Assembly (NCBI RefSeq): GCF_933775445.1
Contig: NW_026089506.1
Location: forward strand, 1 to 64,000
Length of the DNA stretch: 64,000 nt
Reading direction: 5' to 3'
From: Argentina anserina
Lineage: Eukaryota > Streptophyta > Magnoliopsida > Rosales > Rosaceae
Below, piece by piece: positions 35,068-47,595 of this stretch. The notes below the pieces were generated by a model. That model made no database searches, was not told the origin of the DNA, and saw nothing but the letters and a program-made list of their open reading frames with translations. How positions within the stretch are numbered: the first letter of the stretch is position 1; each line of letters begins with the position of its first letter. A program made the position numbers and the translations under genes.

Positions 35068-35964
35068 TTGCAATTTCAGTACCTTTTCAATTCTCGTTTG
35101 AGTATCTTTCTGAACGGCTTTCGATGCGAGTTTTTCTTGAATTTGAGAGTGTTTCCAGTGTGGGCGTGTGTTTTTTTCAAACTGAGTATCTTTCTATCGT
35201 TTGAGTATGTTTACTATTGCAATTTCAGTACCTTTTCAATTCTCGTTTGAGTATCTTTCTGAACGGCTTTCGATGCGAGTTTTTCTTGAATTTGAGAGTG
35301 TTTCCAGTGTGGGCGTGTGTTTTTTTCAAACTGAGTATCTTTCTATCGTTTGAGTATGTTTACTATTGCAATTTGAGTATCTTTTCAATTCTCGTTTGAG
35401 TATGTTTCTGTAAGGCTTTCTGATGCGAGTTTCTCTTGAATTTGAAAGTGTTTTCAGTGTGGGCGTGTGTTTCTTTAAAACCGAGTATCTTTCTATCGTT
35501 TGAGTATGTTTACTATTGCAATTTGAGTATCTTTTCAATTCTCGTTTGAGTATCTTTCTGTAATTCTTTCTGATGCGAGTTTTTCTTGAATTTGAGAGTG
35601 TTTCCAGTGTGGGCGTGTGTTTCTTTCAAACTGAGTATCCTTCTATCGTTTGAGTATGTTTACTATTGCAATTGGAGTACCTTTTCAATTCTCGTTTGAG
35701 TATCTTTTTGAACGGCTTTCGATGCGAGTTTTTCTTGAATTTGAGAGTGTTTCCAGTGTGGGCGTGTGTTTCTTTAAAACTGAGTATCTTTCTATCGTTT
35801 GAGTATGTTTACTATTGCAATTTGAGTATCTTTTCAATTCTCGTTTGAGTATCTTTCTGTAATCCTTTCTGATGCGAGTTTCTATTGTATTTGAGAGTGT
35901 TTCCAGTGTGGGCGTGTGTGTCTTTCAAACTGAGTATCTTTCTATCGTTTGAGTATGTTTACTA

Positions 35965-36411
35965 TTGCAATTTCAGTACCTTTTCAATTCTCGTTTGAGT
36001 ATCTTTCTGAACGGCTTTCGATACGAGTTTTTCTTGAATTTGAGAGTGTTTCCAGTGTGGGCGTGTGTTTCTTTCAAACTGAGTATCTTTCTATCGTTTG
36101 AGTATGTTTACTATTGCAATTTGAGTAGCTTTTCAATTCTCGTTTGAGTATCTTTCTGAACGGCTTTCGATGCGAGTTTTTCTTGAATTTGAGAGTGTTT
36201 CCAGTGTGGGCGTGTGTTTCTTTCAAACTGAGTATCTTTCTATCGTTTGAGTATGTTTACTATTGCAATTGGAGTACCTTTTCAATTCTCGTTTGAGTAT
36301 CTTTCTGAACGGCTTTCGATGCGAGTTTTTCTTGAATTTGATAGTGTTTCCAGTGTGGGCGTGTGTTTCTTTCAAACTGAGTATCTTTCTATCGTTTGAG
36401 TATGTTCACTA
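35965..36411 (+). repeat. Three-monomer marker block: GATACGAG, GTAGC linker, GATAG
   Basis: Monomer 35965 has GATACGAG, monomer 36114 has the linker TTTGAGTAGC, and monomer 36263 has TTTGATAG plus GTTCAC. The same order, preceded by a B-like monomer with CGTGTGTGTC, occurs at 29685-30131 and 53583-54029; it also occurs at 32078-32524 without that preceding mark. It therefore identifies copies of one ancestral segment spread over about 24 kb. Confidence 0.82.
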
Positions 36412-36859
36412 TTGCAATTTGAGTACCTTTTCAATTCTCGTTTGAGTATCTTTCTGAACGGCTTTCGATGCGAGTTTTTCTTGAATTTGAGAGTGTTTCC
36501 AGTGTGGGCGTGTGTTTCTTTAAAACTGAGTATCTTTCTATCGTTTGAGTATGTTTACTATTGCAATTTGAGTATCTTTTCAATTCTCGTTTGAGTATCT
36601 TTCTGTAATCCTTTCTGATGCGAGTTTCTATTGTATTTGAGAGTGTTTCCAGTGTGGGCGTGTGTTTCTTTCAAACTGAGTATCTTTCTATCGTTTGAGT
36701 ATGTTTACTATTGCAATTTCAGTACCTTTTCAATTCTCGTTTGAGTATCTTTCTGAACGGCTTTCGATGCGAGTTTTTCTTGAATTTGAGAGTGTTTCCA
36801 GTGTGGGCGTGTGTTTCTTTCAAACTGAGTATCTTTCTATCGTTTGAGTATGTTTACTA

Positions 36860-37904
36860 TTGCAATTTGAGTATCTTTTCAATTCTCGTTTGAGTATCTT
36901 TCTGAACGGCTTTCGATGCGAGTTTTTCTTGAATTTGAGAGTGTTTCCAGTGTGGGCGTGTGTTTCTTTCAAACTGAGTATCTTTCTATCGTTTGTGTAT
37001 GTTTACTATTGCAATTTGAGTAGCTTTTCAATTCTCGTTTGAGTATCTTTCTGAACGGCTTTCGATGCGAGTTTTTCTTGAATTTGAGAGTGTTTCCAGT
37101 GTGGGCGTGTGTTTCTTTCAAACTGAGTATCTTTCTATCGTTTGAGTATGTTTACTATTGCAATTGGAGTACCTTTTCAATTCTCGTTTGAGTATCTTTC
37201 TGAACGGCTTTCGATGCGAGTTTTTCTTGAATTTGATAGTGTTTCCAGTGTGGGCGTGTGTTTCTTTCAAACTGAGTATCTTTCTATCGTTTGAGTATGT
37301 TCACTATTGCAATTTGAGTACCTTTTCAATTCTCGTTTGAGTATCTTTCTGAACGGCTTTCGATGCGAGTTTTTCTTGAATTTGAGAGTGTTTCCAGTGT
37401 GGGCGTGTGTTTCTTTAAAACTGAGTATCTTTCTATCGTTTGAGTATGTTTACTATTGCAATTTGAGTATCTTTTCAATTCTCGTTTGAGTATCTTTCTG
37501 AACGGCTTTCGATGCGAGTTTTTCTTGAATTTGAGAGTGTTTCCAGTGTGGGCGTGTGTTTCTTTAAAACTGAGTATCTTTCTATCGTTTGAGTATGTTT
37601 ACTATTGCAATTTGAGTATCTTTTCAATTCTCGTTTGAGTATCTTTCTGTAATCCTTTCTGATGCGAGTTTCTATTGTATTTGAGAGTGTTTCCAGTGTG
37701 GGCGTGTGTTTCTTTAAAACTGAGTATCTTTCTATCGTTTGAGTATGTTTACTATTGCAATTTGAGTATCTTTTCAATTCTCGTTTGAGTATCTTTCTGT
37801 AATCCTTTCTGATGCGAGTTTCTATTGTATTTGAGAGTGTTTCCAGTGTGGGCGTGTGTTTCTTTCAAACTGAGTATCTTTCTATCGTTTGAGTATGTTT
37901 ACTA
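36860..37904. repeat. 7-monomer unit (1,045 bp), copy a
   Basis: The order is an A with GTTTGTGTATG, an A with linker TTTGAGTAGC, a GATAG/GTTCAC A, two A with CTTTAAAAC, a B with CTTTAAAAC, and a B with CTTTCAAAC. A partial copy follows at 37905-38500. The two adjacent B monomers with different mid sites are characteristic. Confidence 0.87.
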
Positions 37905-39528
37905 TTGCAATTTGAGTATCTTTTCAATTCTCGTTTGAGTATCTTTCTGAACGGCTTTCGATGCGAGTTTTTCTTGAATTTGAGAGTGTTTCCAGTGTGG
38001 GCGTGTGTTTCTTTCAAACTGAGTATCTTTCTATCGTTTGTGTATGTTTACTATTGCAATTTGAGTAGCTTTTCAATTCTCGTTTGAGTATCTTTCTGAA
38101 CGGCTTTCGATGCGAGTTTTTCTTGAATTTGAGAGTGTTTCCAGTGTGGGCGTGTGTTTCTTTCAAACTGAGTATCTTTCTATCGTTTGAGTATGTTTAC
38201 TATTGCAATTGGAGTACCTTTTCAATTCTCGTTTGAGTATCTTTCTGAACGGCTTTCGATGCGAGTTTTTCTTGAATTTGATAGTGTTTCCAGTGTGGGC
38301 GTGTGTTTCTTTCAAACTGAGTATCTTTCTATCGTTTGAGTATGTTCACTATTGCAATTTGAGTACCTTTTCAATTCTCGTTTGAGTATCTTTCTGAACG
38401 GCTTTCGATGCGAGTTTTTTTTGAATTTGAGAGTGTTTCCAGTGTGGGCGTGTGTTTCTTTAAAACTGAGTATCTTTCTATCGTTTGAGTATGTTTACTA
38501 TTGCAATTTGAGTATCTTTTCAATTCTCGTTTGAGTATCTTTCTGTAATCCTTTCTGATGCGAGTTTCTATTGTATTTGAGAGTGTTTCCAGTGTGGGCG
38601 TGTGTTTCTTTCAAACTGAGTATCTTTCTATCGTTTGAGTATGTTTACTATTGCAATTTCAGTACCTTTTCAATTCTCGTTTGAGTATCTTTCTGAACGG
38701 CTTTCGATGCGAGTTTTTCTTGAATTTGAGAGTGTTTCCAGTGTGGGCGTGTGTTTCTTTCAAACTGAGTATCTTTCTATCGTTTGAGTATGTTTACTAT
38801 TGCAATTTGAGTACCTTTTCAATTCTCGTTTGAGTATCTTTCTGAAGGGCTTTCGATGCGAGTTTTTCTTGAATTTGAGAGTGTTTCCAGTGTGGGCGTG
38901 TGTTTCTTTCAAACTGAGTATCTTTCTATCGTTTGAGTATGTTTACTATTGCAATTTGAGTACCTTTTCAATTCTCGTTTGAGTATCTTTCTGAAGGGCT
39001 TTCGATGCGAGTTTTTCTTGAATTTGAGAGTGTTTCCAGTGTGGGCGTGTGTTTCTTTCAAACTGAGTATCTTTCTATCGTTTGAGTATGTTTACTATTG
39101 CAATTTGAGTACCTTTTCAATTCTCGTTTGAGTATCTTTCTGAACGGCTCTCGATGCGAGTTTTTCTTGAATTTGAGAGTGTTTCCAGTGTGGGCGTGTG
39201 TTTTTTTCAAACTGAGTATCTTTCTATCGTTTGAGTATGTTTACTATTGCAATTTGAGTATCTTTTCAATTCTAATTTGAGTATGTTTCTGTATGGCTTT
39301 CTGATGCGAGTTTCTCTTGAATTTGAGAGTGTTTCCAGTGTGGGCGTGTGTTTCTTTAAAACTGAGTATCTTTCTATCGTTTGAGTATGTTTACTATTGC
39401 AATTTGAGTATGTTTTCAATTCTCGTTTGAGTATCTTTCTGTAATCCTTTCTGATGCGAGTTTCTATTGTATTTGAGAGTGTTTCCAGTGTGGGCGTGTG
39501 TTTCTTTCAAACTGAGTATCTTTCTATC

Positions 39529-39534
39529 GTTTTG
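39529..39534 (+). other. Extra T (CGTTTT) in the B monomer after C, copy 1 of 4
   Basis: CGTTTTGAG replaces CGTTTGAG in a B monomer that follows a C monomer. Identical insertions in the same context occur at 47590, 56101 and 61027. This B is 151 bp. A similar extra T near 11750 is in an A monomer and is independent. Confidence 0.85.
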
Positions 39535-39547
39535 AGTATGTTTACTA

Positions 39548-39847
39548 TTGCAATTTGAGTACCTTTTCAATTCTCGTTTGAGTTTCTTTCTGTAAGCCTT
39601 TCTGATGCGAGTTTTTCTTGAATTGGAGAGTGTTTCCAGTGTGGGCGTGTGTTTCTTTCAAACTGAGTATCTTTCTATCGTTTGAGTATGTTTACTATTG
39701 CAATTTGAGTATCTTTTCAATTCTCGTTTGAGTATCTTTCTGTAAGTCTTTCTGATGCGAGTTTTTCTTGAATTTGAGAGTGTTTCCAGTGTGGGCGTGT
39801 GTTTCTTTCAAACTGAGTATCTTTCTATCGTTTGAGTATGTTTACTA
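39548..39847. repeat. Two unusual monomers with GTAAGCC and GTAAGTC heads
   Basis: Both are 150 bp and combine a GTAAG-C/T-C head with the A-type stretch of five T and CTTGAA. The first also has GAGTTTC for GAGTATC and TTGGAG for TTTGAG. I see no other copies of either in the window. They follow a B monomer carrying an extra T. Confidence 0.8.
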
Positions 39848-40295
39848 TTGCAATTGGAGTACCTTTTCAATTCTCGTTTGAGTATCTTTCTGAACGGCTT
39901 TCGATGCGAGTTTTTCTTGAATTTGATAGTGTTTCCAGTGTGGGCGTGTGTTTCTTTCAAACTGAGTATCTTTCTATCGTTTGAGTATGTTCACTATTGC
40001 AATTTGAGTACCTTTTCAATTCTCGTTTGAGTATCTTTCTGAACGGCTTTCGATGCGAGTTTTTCTTGAATTTGAGAGTGTTTCCAGTGTGGGCGTGTGT
40101 TTCTTTAAAACTGAGTATCTTTCTATCGTTTGAGTATGTTTACTATTGCAATTTGAGTATCTTTTCAATTCTCGTTTGAGTATCTTTCTGTAATCCTTTC
40201 TGATGCGAGTTTCTATTGTATTTGAGAGTGTTTCCAGTGTGGGCGTGTGTTTCTTTCAAACTGAGTATCTTTCTATCGTTTGAGTATGTTTACTA

Positions 40296-41190
40296 TTGCA
40301 ATTTCAGTACCTTTTCAATTCTCGTTTGAGTATCTTTCTGAACGGCTTTCGATGCGAGTTTTTCTTGAATTTGAGAGTGTTTCCAGTGTGGGCGTGTGTT
40401 TCTTTCAAACTGAGTATCTTTCTATCGTTTGAGTATGTTTACTATTGCAATTTGAGTACCTTTTCAATTCTCGTTTGAGTATCTTTCTGAAGGGCTTTCG
40501 ATTTGAGTTTTTCTTGAATTTGAGAGTGTTTCCAGTGTGGGCGTGTGTTTCTTTCAAACTGAGTATCTTTCTATCGTTTGAGTATGTTTACTATTGCAAT
40601 TTGAGTACCTTTTCAATTCTCGTTTGAGTATCTTTCTGAACGGCTTTCGATGCGAGTTTTTCTTGAATTTGAGAGTGTTTCCAGTGTGGGCGTGTGTTTC
40701 TTTCAAACTGAGTATCTTTCTATCGTTTGAGTATGTTTACTATTGCAATTGGAGTACCTTTTCAATTCTCGTTTGAGTATCTTTCTGAACGGCTTTCGAT
40801 GCGAGTTTTTCTTGAATTTGAGAGTGTTTCCAGTGTGGGCGTGTGTTTCTTTCAAACTGAGTATCTTTCTATCGTTTGAGTATGTTTACTATTGCAATTT
40901 GAGTACCTTTTCAATTCTCGTTTGAGTATCTTTCTGAACGGCTTTCGATGCGAGTTTTTCTTGAATTTGAGAGTGTTTCCAGTGTGGGCGTGTGTTTCTT
41001 TAAAACTGAGTATCTTTCTATCGTTTGAGTATGTTTACTATTGCAATTTGAGTATCTTTTCAATTCTCGTTTGAGTATCTTTCTGTAATCCTTTCTGATG
41101 CGAGTTTCTATTGTATTTGAGAGTGTTTCCAGTGTGGGGGTGTGTTTCTTTCAAACTGAGTATCTTTCTATCGTTTGAGTATGTTTACTA
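40296..41190. repeat. 6-monomer unit (895 bp), copy a
   Basis: The order is Q-linked A, GAAGGGC A, A, W-linked A, A with CTTTAAAAC, B. Private changes are CGATTTGAG near 40500 and GTGGGGGTG near 41137. Confidence 0.85.
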
Positions 41191-41489
41191 TTGCAATTTC
41201 AGTACCTTTTCAATTCTCGTTTGAGTATCTTTCTGAACGGCTTTCGATGCGAGTTTTTCTTGAATTTGAGAGTGTTTCCAGTGTGGGCGTGTGTTTCTTT
41301 CAAACTGAGTATCTTTCTATCGTTTGAGTATGTTTACTATTGCAATTTGAGTATCTTTTCAATTCTCGTTTGAGTATCTTTCTGTAATCCTTTCTGATGC
41401 GAGTTTCTATTGTATTTGAGAGTGTTTCCAGTGTGGGCGTGTGTTTCTTTCAAACTGAGTATCTTTCTATCGTTTGAGTATGTTTACTA

Positions 41490-42534
41490 TTGCAATTTGA
41501 GTATCTTTTCAATTCTCGTTTGAGTATCTTTCTGAACGGCTTTCGATGCGAGTTTTTCTTGAATTTGAGAGTGTTTCCAGTGTGGGCGTGTGTTTCTTTC
41601 AAACTGAGTATCTTTCTATCGTTTGTGTATGTTTACTATTGCAATTTGAGTATCTTTTCAATTCTCGTTTGAGTATCTTTCTGAACGGCTTTCGATGCGA
41701 GTTTTTCTTGAATTTGAGAGTGTTTCCAGTGTGGGCGTGTGTTTCTTTCAAACTGAGTATCTTTCTATCGTTTGAGTATGTTTACTATTGCAATTGGAGT
41801 ACCTTTTCAATTCTCGTTTGAGTATCTTTCTGAACGGCTTTCGATGCGAGTTTTTCTTGAATTTGATAGTGTTTCCAGTGTGGGCGTGTGTTTCTTTCAA
41901 ACTGAGTATCTTTCTATCGTTTGAGTATGTTCACTATTGCAATTTGAGTACCTTTTCAATTCTCGTTTGAGTATCTTTCTGAACGGCTTTCGATGCGAGT
42001 TTTTCTTGAATTTGAGAGTGTTTCCAGTGTGGGCGTGTGTTTCTTTAAAACTGAGTATCTTTCTATCGTTTGAGTATGTTTACTATTGCAATTTGAGTAT
42101 CTTTTCAATTCTCGTTTGAGTATCTTTCTGAACGGCTTTCGATGCGAGTTTTTCTTGAATTTGAGAGTGTTTCCAGTGTGGGCGTGTGTTTCTTTAAAAC
42201 TGAGTATCTTTCTATCGTTTGAGTATGTTTACTATTGCAATTTGAGTATCTTTTCAATTCTCGTTTGAGTATCTTTCTGTAATCCTTTCTGATGCGAGTT
42301 TCTATTGTATTTGAGAGTGTTTCCAGTGTGGGCGTGTGTTTCTTTAAAACTGAGTATCTTTCTATCGTTTGAGTATGTTTACTATTGCAATTTGAGTATC
42401 TTTTCAATTCTCGTTTGAGTATCTTTCTGTAATCCTTTCTGATGCGAGTTTCTATTGTATTTGAGAGTGTTTCCAGTGTGGGCGTGTGTTTCTTTCAAAC
42501 TGAGTATCTTTCTATCGTTTGAGTATGTTTACTA
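41490..42534. repeat. 7-monomer unit (1,045 bp), copy b
   Basis: Same order as 36860-37904, except that the second monomer has linker TTTGAGTATC rather than GTAGC. It is followed by two GTTTGTGTATG monomers in a row (42535 and 42684), a local dimer expansion. Confidence 0.85.
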
Positions 42535-43131
42535 TTGCAATTTGAGTATCTTTTCAATTCTCGTTTGAGTATCTTTCTGAACGGCTTTCGATGCGAGTTT
42601 TTCTTGAATTTGAGAGTGTTTCCAGTGTAGGCGTGTGTTTCTTTCAAACTGAGTATCTTTCTATCGTTTGTGTATGTTTACTATTGCAATTTGAGTAGCT
42701 TTTCAATTCTCGTTTGAGTATCTTTCTGAACGGCTTTCGATGCGAGTTTTTCTTGAATTTGAGAGTGTTTCCAGTGTGGGCGTGTGTTTCTTTCAAACTG
42801 AGTATCTTTCTATCGTTTGTGTATGTTTACTATTGCAATTTGAGTAGCTTTTCAATTCTCGTTTGAGTATCTTTCTGAACGGCTTTCGATGCGAGTTTTT
42901 CTTGAATTTGAGAGTGTTTCCAGTGTGGGCGTGTGTTTCTTTCAAACTGAGTATCTTTCTATCGTTTGAGTATGTTTACTATTGCAATTTGAGTATCTTT
43001 TCAATTCTCGTTTGAGTATCTTTCTGTAATCCTTTCTGATGCGAGTTTCTATTGTATTTGAGAGTGTTTCCAGTGTGGGCGTGTGTTTCTTTCAAACTGA
43101 GTATCTTTCTATCGTTTGAGTATGTTTACTA

Positions 43132-44176
43132 TTGCAATTTGAGTATCTTTTCAATTCTCGTTTGAGTATCTTTCTGAACGGCTTTCGATGCGAGTTTTTC
43201 TTGAATTTGAGAGTGTTTCCAGTGTGGGCGTGTGTTTCTTTCAAACTGAGTATCTTTCTATCGTTTGTGTATGTTTACTATTGCAATTTGAGTAGCTTTT
43301 CAATTCTCGTTTGAGTATCTTTCTGAACGGCTTTCGATGCGAGTTTTTCTTGAATTTGAGAGTGTTTCCAGTGTGGGCGTGTGTTTCTTTCAAACTGAGT
43401 ATCTTTCTATCGTTTGAGTATGTTTACTATTGCAATTGGAGTACCTTTTCAATTCTCGTTTGAGTATCTTTCTGAACGGCTTTCGATGCGAGTTTTTCTT
43501 GAATTTGATAGTGTTTCCAGTGTGGGCGTGTGTTTCTTTCAAACTGAGTATCTTTCTATCGTTTGAGTATGTTCACTATTGCAATTTGAGTACCTTTTCT
43601 ATTCTCGTTTGAGTATCTTTCTGAACGGCTTTCGATGCGAGTTTTTCTTGAATTTGAGAGTGTTTCCAGTGTGGGCGTGTGTTTCTTTAAAACTGAGTAT
43701 CTTTCTATCGTTTGAGTATGTTTACTATTGCAATTTGAGTATCTTTTCAATTCTCGTTTGAGTATCTTTCTGAACGGCTTTCGATGCGAGTTTTTCTTGA
43801 ATTTGAGAGTGTTTCCAGTGTGGGCGTGTGTTTCTTTAAAACTGAGTATCTTTCTATCGTTTGAGTATGTTTACTATTGCAATTTGAGTATCTTTTCAAT
43901 TCTCGTTTGAGTATCTTTCTGTAATCCTTTCTGATGCGAGTTTCTATTGTATTTGAGAGTGTTTCCAGTGTGGGCGTGTGTTTCTTTAAAACTGAGTATC
44001 TTTCTATCGTTTGAGTATGTTTACTATTGCAATTTGAGTATCTTTTCAATTCTCGTTTGAGTATCTTTCTGTAATCCTTTCTGATGCGAGTTTCTATTGT
44101 ATTTGAGAGTGTTTCCAGTGTGGGCGTGTGTTTCTTTCAAACTGAGTATCTTTCTATCGTTTGAGTATGTTTACTA
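43132..44176. repeat. 7-monomer unit (1,045 bp), copy c
   Basis: Same order as 36860-37904, with a partial next copy at 44177-44772. A private change is TTTTCTATTC near 43597. Confidence 0.86.
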
Positions 44177-44922
44177 TTGCAATTTGAGTATCTTTTCAAT
44201 TCTCGTTTGAGTATCTTTCTGAACGGCTTTCGATGCGAGTTTTTCTTGAATTTGAGAGTGTTTCCAGTGTGGGCGTGTGTTTCTTTCAAACTGAGTATCT
44301 TTCTATCGTTTGTGTATGTTTACTATTGCAATTTGAGTAGCTTTTCAATTCTCGTTTGAGTATCTTTCTGAACGGCTTTCGATGCGAGTTTTTCTTGAAT
44401 TTGAGAGTGTTTCCAGTGTGGGCGTGTGTTTCTTTCAAACTGAGTATCTTTCTATCGTTTGAGTATGTTTACTATTGCAATTGGAGTACCTTTTCAATTC
44501 TCGTTTGAGTATCTTTCTGAACGGCTTTCGATGCGAGTTTTTCTTGAATTTGATAGTGTTTCCAGTGTGGGCGTGTGTTTCTTTCAAACTGAGTATCTTT
44601 CTATCGTTTGAGTATGTTCACTATTGCAATTTGAGTACCTTTTCAATTCTCGTTTGAGTATCTTTCTGAACGGCTTTCGATGCGAGTTTTTCTTGAATTT
44701 GAGAGTGTTTCCAGTGTGGGCGTGTGTTTCTTTAAAACTGAGTATCTTTCTATCGTTTGAGTATGTTTACTATTGCAATTTGAGTATCTTTTCAATTCTC
44801 GTTTGAGTATCTTTCTGTAATCCTTTCTGATGCGAGTTTCTATTGTATTTGAGAGTGTTTCCAGTGTGGGCGTGTGTTTCTTTCAAACTGAGTATCTTTC
44901 TATCGTTTGAGTATGTTTACTA

Positions 44923-46712
44923 TTGCAATTTCAGTACCTTTTCAATTCTCGTTTGAGTATCTTTCTGAACGGCTTTCGATGCGAGTTTTTCTTGAATTTG
45001 AGAGTGTTTCCAGTGTGGGCGTGTGTTTCTTTCAAACTGAGTATCTTTCTATCGTTTGAGTATGTTTACTATTGCAATTTGAGTACCTTTTCAATTCTCG
45101 TTTGAGTATCTTTCTGAAGGGCTTTCGATGCGAGTTTTTCTTGAATTTGAGAGTGTTTCCAGTGTGGGCGTGTGTTTCTTTCAAACTGAGTATCTTTCTA
45201 TCGTTTGAGTATGTTTACTATTGCAATTTGAGTACCTTTTCAATTCTCGTTTGAGTATCTTTCTGAACGGCTTTCGATGCGAGTTTTTCTTGAATTTGAG
45301 AGTGTTTCCAGTGTGGGCGTGTGTTTCTTTCAAACTGAGTATCTTTCTATCGTTTGAGTATGTTTACTATTGCAATTGGAGTACCTTTTCAATTCTCGTT
45401 TGAGTATCTTTCTGAACGGCTTTCGATGCGAGTTTTTCTTGAATTTGAGAGTGTTTCCAGTGTGGGCGTGTGTTTCTTTCAAACTGAGTATCTTTCTATC
45501 GTTTGAGTATGTTTACTATTGCAATTTGAGTACCTTTTCAATTCTCGTTTGAGTATCTTTCTGAACGGCTTTCGATGCGAGTTTTTCTTGAATTTGAGAG
45601 TGTTTCCAGTGTGGGCGTGTGTTTCTTTAAAATTGAGTATCTTTCTATCGTTTGAGTATGTTTACTATTGCAATTTGAGTATCTTTTCAATTCTCGTTTG
45701 AGTATCTTTCTGTAATCCTTTCTGATGCGAGTTTCTATTGTATTTGAGAGTGTTTCCAGTGTGGGCGTGTGTTTCTTTCAAACTGAGTATCTTTCTATCG
45801 TTTGAGTATGTTTACTATTGCAATTTCAGTACCTTTTCAATTCTCGTTTGAGTATCTTTCTGAACGGCTTTCGATGCGAGTTTTTCTTGAATTTGAGAGT
45901 GTTTCCAGTGTGGGCGTGTGTTTCTTTCAAACTGAGTATCTTTCTATCGTTTGAGTATGTTTACTATTGCAATTTGAGTACCTTTTCAATTCTCGTTTGA
46001 GTATCTTTCTGAAGGGCTTTCGATGCGAGTTTTTCTTGAATTTGAGAGTGTTTCCAGTGTGGGCGTGTGTTTCTTTCAAACTGAGTATCTTTCTATCGTT
46101 TGAGTATGTTTACTATTGCAATTTGAGTACTTTTTCAATTCTCGTTTGAGTATCTTTCTGAACGGCTTTCGATGCGAGTTTTTCTTGAATTTGAGAGTGT
46201 TTCCAGTGTGGGCGTGTGTTTCTTTCAAACTGAGTATCTTTCTATCGTTTGAGTATGTTTACTATTGCAATTGGAGTACCTTTTCAATTCTCGTTTGAGT
46301 ATCTTTCTGAACGGCTTTCGATGCGAGTTTTTCTTGAATTTGAGAGTGTTTCCAGTGTGGGCGTGTGTTTCTTTCAAACTGAGTATCTTTCTATCGTTTG
46401 AGTATGTTTACTATTGCAATTTGAGTACCTTTTCAATTCTCGTTTGAGTATCTTTCTGAAGGGCTTTCGATGCGAGTTTTTCTTGAATTTGAGAGTGTTT
46501 CCAGTGTGGGCGTGTGTTTCTTTAAAACTGAGTATCTTTCTATCGTTTGAGTATGTTTACTATTGCAATTTGAGTATCTTTTCAATTCTCGTTTGAGTAT
46601 CTTTCTGTAATCCTTTCTGATGCGAGTTTCTATTGTATTTGAGAGTGTTTCCAGTGTGGGCGTGTGTTTCTTTCAAACTGAGTATCTTTCTATCGTTTGA
46701 GTATGTTTACTA
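44923..46712. repeat. 6-monomer unit (895 bp), two tandem copies and a partial third
   Basis: Starts at 44923, 45818 and 46713 are each exactly 895 bp apart. In the second copy the third monomer has linker TTTGAGTACT and the fifth has the GAAGGGC head, which are small signs of conversion between positions. The third copy switches after three monomers to a CTCTCG A, C, B ending. Confidence 0.88.
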
Positions 46713-47589
46713 TTGCAATTTCAGTACCTTTTCAATTCTCGTTTGAGTATCTTTCTGAACGGCTTTCGATGCGAGTTTTTCTTGAATTTGAGAGTGTTTC
46801 CAGTGTGGGCGTGTGTTTCTTTCAAACTGAGTATCTTTCTATCGTTTGAGTATGTTTACTATTGCAATTTGAGTACCTTTTCAATTCTCGTTTGAGTATC
46901 TTTCTGAAGGGCTTTCGATGCGAGTTTTTCTTGAATTTGAGAGTGTTTCCAGTGTGGGCGTGTGTTTCTTTCAAACTGAGTATCTTTCTATCGTTTGAGT
47001 ATGTTTACTATTGCAATTTGAGTACTTTTTCAATTCTCGTTTGAGTATCTTTCTGAACGGCTTTCGATGCGAGTTTTTCTTGAATTTGAGAGTGTTTCCA
47101 GTGTGGGCGTGTGTTTCTTTCAAACTGAGTATCTTTCTATCGTTTGAGTATGTTTACTATTGCAATTTGAGTACCTTTTCAATTCTCGTTTGAGTATCTT
47201 TCTGAACGGCTCTCGATGCGAGTTTTTCTTGAATTTGAGAGTGTTTCCAGTGTGGGCGTGTGTTTTTTTCAAACTGAGTATCTTTCTATCGTTTGAGTAT
47301 GTTTACTATTGCAATTTGAGTATCTTTTCAATTCTAATTTGAGTATGTTTCTGTATGGCTTTCTGATGCGAGTTTCTCTTGAATTTGAGAGTGTTTCCAG
47401 TGTGGGCGTGTGTTTCTTTAAAACTGAGTATCTTTCTATCGTTTGAGTATGTTTACTATTGCAATTTGAGTATGTTTTCAATTCTCGTTTGAGTATCTTT
47501 CTGTAATCCTTTCTGATGCGAGTTTCTATTGTATTTGAGAGTGTTTCCAGTGTGGGCGTGTGTTTCTTTCAAACTGAGTATCTTTCTAT

Positions 47590-47595
47590 CGTTTT
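47590..47595 (+). other. Extra T (CGTTTT), copy 2 of 4
   Basis: Same insertion and monomer context (CTCTCG A, C, B). It is followed by A, B and a W-linked A, as at 56101 and 61027. Confidence 0.85.
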
